A stretch of DNA of 64,000 nucleotides from Solirubrobacteraceae bacterium (GTDB taxonomy: Bacteria > Actinomycetota > Thermoleophilia > Solirubrobacterales > Solirubrobacteraceae): the NCBI GenBank assembly GCA_016463765.1, contig JAEMQS010000006.1:1-64000 (forward strand). The letters run 5' to 3'. The notes under the pieces are model-generated. The model was not told the origin of the DNA, did not search any database, and was given only the letters and a program-made list of their open reading frames with translations. Each line of letters opens with the position of its first letter. The first letter of the stretch is position 1. Positions 55,301-61,244 of the stretch are shown in pieces. Both the position numbers and the translations under genes were made by a program.

Positions 55301-56485
55301 TCAGTCCCCGATGACGCCCGCGGCGTGCAGGGCGATCTGGAGCTCGAGCCGAGCGACCGGGTCGTCCAGCACGTCGCCGAACGTCTCCCGCAGGCCGCCC
55401 AGGCGGTAGCGCACGGTCTGCGGGTGCACGTGCAGGGCGTCCGCCGCGGCGGAGACGTCGCCGAGCGCGTCGAGCCACGCGAGCAGCGTCTCCTCGGCGC
55501 GGCGGCGCGCGCCGTCGGGCATGGCGCGCAGCGGCGCGAGGCGCCGGTCGACGAGATCGCGAGCCAGCCGCTCGTCGCCGGCGACCAGGAGGGCCAGCAG
55601 GTGGTCGTCGGCGACGGCGAGCGTGTCGTCGCCCAGCCGCCCCTCGGCGTGCAGCGGCCAGCCGGCGAGCGCCCGGCGGGCCGAGTGGTGCGCCTGTTCC
55701 CACGCGACCGTCGGGCCGAGGACGGCGCGGCGGCCCCGCAGGCCACGCTGCAGCTGCCGGCGGCGACCGGGCGCCTCGGGGTCGGGAACCAGGAACACCG
55801 CGACCGGCTCGAGGGCGGCCCCGATCGTCCCCTCGGGGAGCCGCCGGGCGAGCGACACCACGTCGTGCTCCTGGACGGCGAGCACCGCGAGTGATGCGGG
55901 CAGCGGCCACGCCGCCTGCTCGGCGGCGTGCGCCACCGCGTCGGCGTCGAGGGCGACGCTGGTGGCGAGGAGCTCGACGAGCGCGTGTCGCCGCGCGTGG
56001 ACGGACCCTTCGCGCGCTGACTGCTCCTGCGCGAAGCCCGCCACCGAGGCGGCGGCGAGCCGGTCGATGTACGCGAAGATCGCCTCCGCGAGCGTGTAGA
56101 GCGTCTGTGGCTCGACGTCGGCGCCGAGGCGCTGGACCTCGCGCCACGCGACCCGTGCACCGACGCGATACGCGGACTGCAGCGCGTCGAGCGTCCGTCC
56201 GGCGCGCAGCTCGGCCCGTCCCATCTCCTCGTAGACGCTGACGTCGCCGAGATCGGTGTCGTGACCCAGCAGGTCGACGAACTGCCGCAGCGCGGCACCG
56301 CTGCCCTCGCTGATGAGGCGGCCGAACTCGCCCTCCATCGGCTGGTCGTACTCCGGGACCTCGGCGCGGACCGCGGCGATGATCTCGTCGACGACGCCGG
56401 TCAGCATCGGCCGGATGACGTCGGCCAGCTCCGGCGGGACGGCGGCCCACGGAATGGTGTCGGGTGCGGGGTGCGGGCCGGTCAC
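55301..56485 (-). CDS. PucR/CdaR-family transcriptional regulator
   Basis: A 394-residue regulator from GTG 56485. The N-terminal region (about 1-160; [22 protein letters not shown], helical) resembles an RsbRD/RsbT-type sensor, the middle part is a GGDEF-like CdaR fold, and the C-terminus has the HTH_30 motif [26 protein letters not shown]. The usual role is control of a nearby operon in response to a metabolite. It is convergent with the desaturase and divergent from the SDR gene by 82 bases; either may be its target. Confidence 0.82.
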   Translation of the reverse strand: MTGPHPAPDTIPWAAVPPELADVIRPMLTGVVDEIIAAVRAEVPEYDQPMEGEFGRLISEGSGAALRQFVDLLGHDTDLGDVSVYEEMGRAELRAGRTLDALQSAYRVGARVAWREVQRLGADVEPQTLYTLAEAIFAYIDRLAAASVAGFAQEQSAREGSVHARRHALVELLATSVALDADAVAHAAEQAAWPLPASLAVLAVQEHDVVSLARRLPEGTIGAALEPVAVFLVPDPEAPGRRRQLQRGLRGRRAVLGPTVAWEQAHHSARRALAGWPLHAEGRLGDDTLAVADDHLLALLVAGDERLARDLVDRRLAPLRAMPDGARRRAEETLLAWLDALGDVSAAADALHVHPQTVRYRLGGLRETFGDVLDDPVARLELQIALHAAGVIGD

Positions 56486-56552
56486 CGCGCCAGCTTCGCA
56501 TGCGCGCCGGTGCCCATCACTACCGAGCGGTAGGGTTCGGGTGGAACCGTTC

Positions 56553-56558
56553 AGGAGG
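56553..56558 (+). promoter_or_regulatory. Strong ribosome binding site of the SDR gene
   Basis: AGGAGG, nine bases before the ATG at 56568, fixes the start within the longer track ORF. Confidence 0.6.
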
Positions 56559-56567
56559 AGCACGACG

Positions 56568-57500
56568 ATGTCTTCAGGCTGGACCGCAGACGAGATCCCC
56601 GACCAGCGCGGGCGCACCGCGATCATCACCGGCGCGAACAGCGGCCTGGGGCTGTCGAGCGCCTGGGAGCTCGCGCGCCATGGCGCGCACGTGATCATGG
56701 CGTGCCGCAACACGCAGAAGGGCGAGGCGGCCGCCGCGAAGATCCGGGCCGACGTCCCGCAGGCGTCCCTGGAGGTCCGCGAGCTGGACCTCGCGTCGCT
56801 GGCGTCGGTCCGCGCCTTCGCCGACGCGATCACCGCGAGCCGCCCGTCGTTCGACCTCCTGCTGAACAACGCGGGGATCATGATGCCGCCGCGATCGCTG
56901 ACGCAGGACGGCTTCGAGCTGCAGTTCGGCACGAACCACCTCGGCCACTTCGCCCTGACCGGCCTCCTGCTCCCGGCACTGCAGGCCGGCAGCGGCCCGC
57001 GGGTCGTGACGGTCAGCAGCATCGAGCACCGCCCCGGGCGCATCGACTTCGACGACCTCCAGCGCGAGAAGTACGGCGCGCGCAGCGCCTATCAGCAGAG
57101 CAAGCTCGCGAACGTGCTGTTCGGGCTGGAACTCGACCGCCGGCTGCGCGCCGCCGGATCGCCGCTCATCAGCGTGCTCGCCCATCCGGGCTACTCGGAC
57201 ACGAACCTCCAGCGCACCGGCCCGACCGGCCTGATGCGCGGGATCCTGGAGATCGGCAACCGCGTGCTCGCGCAGAGCATGCGCCAGGGCGCGCTGCCGC
57301 AGCTGTACGCGTCGACGATGCCCGACGTGCGCGGCGGGGAGTTCTTCGGGCCGAAGGGCCCGGGCGAGATGCGCGGCAAGGTCGGCCGCGTGACCCCGGT
57401 CGCGGCGGGCCGCGACGAGATCACCGCCGAGCGCCTGTGGTCGATCTCCGAGGAGCTGACCGGCGTCAGCTACGCGCTGCCGTCGCCCGCCACGGCCTGA
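56568..57500 (+). CDS. Short-chain dehydrogenase/reductase
   Basis: A 310-residue SDR resembling retinol-dehydrogenase/protochlorophyllide-reductase-like oxidoreductases. The cofactor motif is [18 protein letters not shown], followed by NNAGIM and the catalytic serine, tyrosine and lysine in VTVSSIEHR and [13 protein letters not shown]. Cytosolic, NAD(P)-dependent; substrate not known. Its last 31 bases overlap the convergent BAAT-like gene. Confidence 0.9.
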   Translation: MSSGWTADEIPDQRGRTAIITGANSGLGLSSAWELARHGAHVIMACRNTQKGEAAAAKIRADVPQASLEVRELDLASLASVRAFADAITASRPSFDLLLNNAGIMMPPRSLTQDGFELQFGTNHLGHFALTGLLLPALQAGSGPRVVTVSSIEHRPGRIDFDDLQREKYGARSAYQQSKLANVLFGLELDRRLRAAGSPLISVLAHPGYSDTNLQRTGPTGLMRGILEIGNRVLAQSMRQGALPQLYASTMPDVRGGEFFGPKGPGEMRGKVGRVTPVAAGRDEITAERLWSISEELTGVSYALPSPATA

Positions 57501-58117
57501 CGCGGGCGGGCACCGAGGTCGGCGAGCAGGGTGTCCCAGGCCACCGGGTTCGTGGGGCCGGGGACACCCGGAGGAATCGGGACGTTGCCGAGCATCCGCG
57601 CGCCGGCCCCGCCCGGAACCCCCTCGAGCTGGGTGGCCGCGACGTCGGGGTCGCCCTTCTTCAGCACGAGCGTCATGACCCCGCGGGACGCCAGCAGGGC
57701 CCCCGCGAGCAGCGCGCCGGGGTCGTCGATGACGATCGGCGGCGCGGCGGGCTCGGCGGGAAGGAAGAGCGACGCCGTGATCTCGCCCTTCCAGCGCCGG
57801 ACCCGCACGCCGTCTCCGAGCAGGTGACGCGTGATCGTGCGCGTGGCGGTGAGCCCGTCGGGCGTCTCGACGCGAACGTCGACGCGCACGGGCCGCAGGG
57901 AGGCGAGCGCGGCGTGCGGCGCGGCCGGGGACTTCGCGGGGGCCCAGGTCTCGTCGAGCTCCGCCGCGGTGTCGGCCGTCGCGCGCCATACGCGGCCGTC
58001 GTCGTCGCGGATGCGCGCGCGCCAGGTCAGCCGCGTGCCCGGCCCCGCCCCGCGCACGCGCAGGGCGAGCGGTTCGTCGAGGGGTGCGTCGGGGGGTCCG
58101 GTGAGCTCCACGGGCAC
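57470..58117 (-). CDS. BAAT/acyl-CoA thioesterase N-terminal domain protein, lacking the hydrolase domain
   Basis: A 215-residue protein. The N-terminal part (about 1-130) resembles the beta-sandwich domain of acyl-CoA thioesterase/BAAT proteins: [27 protein letters not shown] and [18 protein letters not shown]. The alpha/beta hydrolase domain with its catalytic triad normally follows; only a short, atypical tail ([19 protein letters not shown]) is present. So this is a truncated or minimal member without visible catalytic residues. The gene overlaps the SDR gene end by 31 bases. It might be a remnant. Confidence 0.6.
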   Translation of the reverse strand: MPVELTGPPDAPLDEPLALRVRGAGPGTRLTWRARIRDDDGRVWRATADTAAELDETWAPAKSPAAPHAALASLRPVRVDVRVETPDGLTATRTITRHLLGDGVRVRRWKGEITASLFLPAEPAAPPIVIDDPGALLAGALLASRGVMTLVLKKGDPDVAATQLEGVPGGAGARMLGNVPIPPGVPGPTNPVAWDTLLADLGARPRQAVAGDGSA

Positions 58118-58128
58118 AGCATGGCGTG

Positions 58129-58173
58129 GCTGTGGCGCAAACGTCAGGCCGGGGCTGACGAAGGCGCCACAGC
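58129..58173. repeat. 45-nt inverted repeat element, copy 1
   Basis: Arms GCTGTGGCGC and GCGCCACAGC enclose a second stem GTCAG/CTGAC. Four-base spacers and the terminal loop separate the stems. It shares with copy 2 every stem block and total length, but not the spacers (AAAC/GAAG here). Confidence 0.65.
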
Positions 58174-58200
58174 GACGTCGTTGCCCGCGGCGCTGTTCGG

Positions 58201-58245
58201 GCCGTGGCGTTTTTGTCAGCGTGGGGCTGACATACGCGCCACAGC
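58201..58245. repeat. 45-nt inverted repeat element, copy 2
   Basis: Arms GCCGTGGCGT and GCGCCACAGC around GTCAG/GGCTGAC, with spacers TTTT/ATAC. It is in the same orientation as copy 1, 72 bases between starts, and lies between the BAAT-like gene and the 3' end of modC. Confidence 0.65.
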
Positions 58246-58250
58246 GCCAC

Positions 58251-59309
58251 TCAGCGGGCGGTGACGCGCGTCGCCGTCGCCTTCCACGACGCCGCGACCT
58301 GCACCCCGGGCGCCAGCCCGAGCTCCGCCACCGCCGCGGAGGTGACCTCCGCCACCAGCGGTTGCGGCGACGCGATCGCCACCCGCACGCGCCCGCCGAG
58401 GTCCACCACCGACGCGACCGGCCCGACCACCCGGTTGCGGGCCGAGCCGGGCGTCGCGGCGTCTGCGGGCTCGAGCGTGATCTCCCACGGGCGCACGCTC
58501 ACCGCCACCGGTCCAGGCGCCGCGTCACCGACGGCCTGCACCTCGCCGCCCCCATCGAGCGCCACCACCACGAGCCCATGCCCCGCCGCCCGCGCGACAC
58601 CGGCGAGCACGACCGCGCCGGTGAAGTCCGCGACGAACGCCGTCGCCGGCCGGGCGGCGAGTTCCGCCGCCGTCCCGACCTGCACGACCCGCCCGCCATC
58701 CATGACCGCCACCCGATCGGACATGGCAGCCGCGTCCTCGATGTCGTGGGTGACGAGGACCACCGGGACCTCGGGGACCGCCGCGAGCAACGCCGCCAGC
58801 TCACGCGCCGCCACGGCCCGCGTGCGTGGGTCCAGCGCCGACAGCGGCTCGTCGAGCAGCAGCACCCGCGGCTCGCGGGCCAGCGCCCGCGCGAGCGCCA
58901 CGCGCTGACGCTCACCACCCGACAGCTCACGGACCGGCGCGTCCGCGCGTGCGGCCAGCCCGAACCGGTCGAGCAGCGCCAGCGCGCGCGCCCGGCGGGC
59001 GCGCCGCGGCAGCGACCGCAGCGGGTAGGCGACGTTGCGCCACGCGTTCAGGTGGCCGAACAGCGCGTGCTCCTGGAAGACGTAGCCGCAGCGCCGCTCC
59101 TCGGGGGTGACGAACGTCCCCGTCGCGCCGTCGAGCCACACGTCCTCGCCGACCACGACCCGACCGTCTGCGGGCCTCGTGAGCCCGGCAATGATCCGCA
59201 GCAGCGTCGTCTTGCCGGCGCCCGAGGGACCCGCGAGCGCCAGGGTCTGCCCCGCCCCCACCTCGAGGGCCGCGTCGACGATCTCGGTGCGCGCCTCAAC
59301 GGACAGCAT
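58251..59309 (-). CDS. modC: Molybdate ABC transporter ATPase ModC
   Basis: A 352-residue ABC ATPase, started at ATG 59309 (MLSVEARTE). Walker A in AGPSGAGKTTLLR, signature RELSGGERQRVALARAL, Walker B in VLLLDEPLSALD and the switch histidine in VLVTHDIEDA. A C-terminal Mop/TOBE-type region (about 285-352; SARNRVVGPVASVVDLGGRV) binds molybdate-like oxyanions in ModC. It overlaps modB by 14 bases and is the last gene of modABC. The first bases of the reverse-strand exit lie next to the 45-nt repeats. Confidence 0.9.
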   Translation of the reverse strand: MLSVEARTEIVDAALEVGAGQTLALAGPSGAGKTTLLRIIAGLTRPADGRVVVGEDVWLDGATGTFVTPEERRCGYVFQEHALFGHLNAWRNVAYPLRSLPRRARRARALALLDRFGLAARADAPVRELSGGERQRVALARALAREPRVLLLDEPLSALDPRTRAVAARELAALLAAVPEVPVVLVTHDIEDAAAMSDRVAVMDGGRVVQVGTAAELAARPATAFVADFTGAVVLAGVARAAGHGLVVVALDGGGEVQAVGDAAPGPVAVSVRPWEITLEPADAATPGSARNRVVGPVASVVDLGGRVRVAIASPQPLVAEVTSAAVAELGLAPGVQVAASWKATATRVTAR

Positions 59310-60090
59310 CGGCGCCCCGCACGAACTTGACCGACAGGAGCAGCGCCGCGGACACGACCACGAGCACCGCCGACAGCGCGAGCGCCGCGTCGAAATCCGT
59401 GGCGAAGTCGTCGTAGATCGCCAGCGGCACCGTCTGGGTGACGCCCTGCAGCGATCCGGCGAACATGAGCGTCGCGCCGAACTCGCCGAGCGCCCGGCCC
59501 AGCGCCAGCGCGCCGCCCGCGGCAAGGCCGGGCAGGGACGCCGGCACGACCACGCGCGCGAACGCGGCGGCCTCCGAGCTGCCGAGCGTCCGTGCCGCGT
59601 CGACCTGCGTGCCGTCCACCGCGGCGAACGCCGCCTGCGCCTGGCGCAGGTAGAACGGCGCGGCGACGAACGTCAGCGCGACGACGACCCCCGCCGTGGT
59701 GAGCGCGACCTGCAGCCCGGCGTCCTCGACGTACCGGCCGAGCAGTCCGGACGGTCCCACCGCCGCCAGCAGGGCGATGCCCGCGACCGCGGGCGGCAGT
59801 ACGAGCGGCAACTCGATGAGCGTGATGACGACCGCGCGACCGCGAAACCGGCGGGTCGCCAGCAGGTACGCCGCGGGCGTGCCGAGCCCGACGATGAGCA
59901 GCATCGCGGCGCCGGTCGTCTGCGCCGAGAGCCACAGCGCGTCGCGCGCCTGCTCCTCCCCCAGCTTGCGGACGATCTGCGCCGGGGTGGTCTCCAGGAA
60001 GATCGCGAGCACCGGGACGGTGAGGAACACCAGCGCCGTCGTGAGCGCGGCGACCAGCAGCGGGCCGAACCACAGGCGGGAGCGGATCAC
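59296..60090 (-). CDS. modB: Molybdate ABC transporter permease ModB
   Basis: A 264-residue membrane protein from GTG 60090, with about five to six helices. It has the permease EAA-type loop in DAARTLGSSEAAAFARVVVP and the ModB feature GRALGEFGATLMFAG. It forms the channel for molybdate import with ModC. It overlaps modA in GTGA. Confidence 0.9.
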   Translation of the reverse strand: MIRSRLWFGPLLVAALTTALVFLTVPVLAIFLETTPAQIVRKLGEEQARDALWLSAQTTGAAMLLIVGLGTPAAYLLATRRFRGRAVVITLIELPLVLPPAVAGIALLAAVGPSGLLGRYVEDAGLQVALTTAGVVVALTFVAAPFYLRQAQAAFAAVDGTQVDAARTLGSSEAAAFARVVVPASLPGLAAGGALALGRALGEFGATLMFAGSLQGVTQTVPLAIYDDFATDFDAALALSAVLVVVSAALLLSVKFVRGADAVR

Positions 60091-60818
60091 GGCGGCGGGC
60101 CGAACCCGCGGGCGCGCAGCGCCTCCGCGCACGACCCGTCCGTGAGGCCGTCCACGAAGTCCTCCGCCTGGGCGCGTCGCTCGCTCGCGGTCACGACCCC
60201 CGCACCGTAGGCGACGTCCGGCTCGAGTTCCGCATCGATGGCGACCGCACGCAGCCGGCCGCTCGCGGCCTCGACGTCCGTCGCGTAGACGACGCCCGCG
60301 TCGACGGCGCCCTGGGTGAGCTTGCCGACGACGCCCTTGACGTCCGGCTCCTCGCTGCGGACGTTCGCCAGGATCGCGCGCTCCTGCACCGCGGGCAGGC
60401 GAGAGAGCACCTCGCGGGTGTAGTCGCCGACCGGCACCCCCTCGGCGCCGATCGCGAGGTCGACGCCCGGGCGGGCGAGATCGGTCAGTGCGCGCACGCC
60501 GGAATCCGCCGGGACGGCGACCACCAGCGCGTTCGTCGCGAAGGCCACGGGATCGTCCAGCAGGCCGTCGTCCGCGAGCGCGGCGGGCAGCGCGGTGTTC
60601 GCGGCGAGGAACACGTCCACCGGCAGTCCCTGGCGGACCTGCGCGGCGAGCTCGTCCGAGCCGGCGAAGCTGGCGCGGACGTCGGGGGCGCAGGCGCGGA
60701 TGGCGTCCTGGACCGACGAGGCGGCGGCGACCGTCAGATCACCGGCGTCGTCGTCATCGGCGCCGCAACCGGCGACCACGACCGCGGCCAGAACACCTAT
60801 GCACCGCCTAGGCACCAT
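60087..60818 (-). CDS. modA: Molybdate-binding lipoprotein ModA
   Basis: A 243-residue substrate-binding protein with a lipoprotein signal (VLAAVVVAGCGADDDD; lipid attachment at the cysteine in VAGC). Ligand-binding regions are VAAASSVQDAIRA, FAGSDELAAQVRQG and LAIGAEGVPVGDYTREVL. It captures molybdate or tungstate outside the membrane and passes it to ModBC. The first gene of the operon; it starts 29 bases from the divergent HTH-TOBE regulator. Confidence 0.9.
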   Translation of the reverse strand: MVPRRCIGVLAAVVVAGCGADDDDAGDLTVAAASSVQDAIRACAPDVRASFAGSDELAAQVRQGLPVDVFLAANTALPAALADDGLLDDPVAFATNALVVAVPADSGVRALTDLARPGVDLAIGAEGVPVGDYTREVLSRLPAVQERAILANVRSEEPDVKGVVGKLTQGAVDAGVVYATDVEAASGRLRAVAIDAELEPDVAYGAGVVTASERRAQAEDFVDGLTDGSCAEALRARGFGPPP

Positions 60819-60847
60819 GCCCGGCGCAGCGTATAGGCTCGCGCGCC
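60819..60847. promoter_or_regulatory. 29-bp divergent promoter of modA and the HTH-TOBE gene
   Basis: AGCGTATAGGCT carries -10-like boxes on both strands: TAGGCT on the plus strand eight bases before the ATG at 60848, and TACGCT on the minus strand nine bases before the ATG at 60818. The two promoters share their -10 bases, so polymerase binding is likely mutually exclusive. Confidence 0.5.
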
Positions 60848-61222
60848 ATGGAGCACCTCGTCCGCATCGGTGCCGTCGCCACCGCGCTCGGCGTCAGCGT
60901 CGACACGCTGCGCCGCTGGGAGCGTCAGGACCGGATCAGGTTCGAGCGGCGCGGCGGTGACCGCTATCTCCCCGGCGCGGAGCTGGCCCGCCTGTTGCGT
61001 GAACGGACGGCGAAGGGCGCGACGAGCGCACGCAACCGGCTCGACGGCGTCGTCGTCGACGTCAAAGTCGACGGTGTGATGGCGCAGGTCGACCTGGCCT
61101 GTGGAGAGTTCCGTATTGTTTCGCTCATGTCCCGCGAGGCCGTCGAAGAGCTCGGTCTCGAGCCCGGATCACCCGCTCGCGCCGTGGTGAAGGCCACCAC
61201 GGTGATCGTCGAGTCGACCTAG
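60848..61222 (+). CDS. ModE-like regulator: HTH plus TOBE/Mop molybdate-binding domain
   Basis: A 124-residue protein. The N-terminus is a MerR/excisionase-like helix-turn-helix (VRIGAVATALGVSVDTLRRWERQDRI, about 5-30). The C-terminal 65 residues look like a TOBE/molbindin domain: ARNRLDGVVVDVKVDGVMAQVDLACGEF and VSLMSREAVEELGLEPGSPARAVVKATTVI (quoted in parts). It should sense intracellular molybdate and control modABC, which diverges within 29 bases. Classical ModE has a LysR-type HTH; this combination is different. Confidence 0.82.
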   Translation: MEHLVRIGAVATALGVSVDTLRRWERQDRIRFERRGGDRYLPGAELARLLRERTAKGATSARNRLDGVVVDVKVDGVMAQVDLACGEFRIVSLMSREAVEELGLEPGSPARAVVKATTVIVEST

Positions 61223-61244
61223 TCCACGGAAGGCCTGCCCGCCC

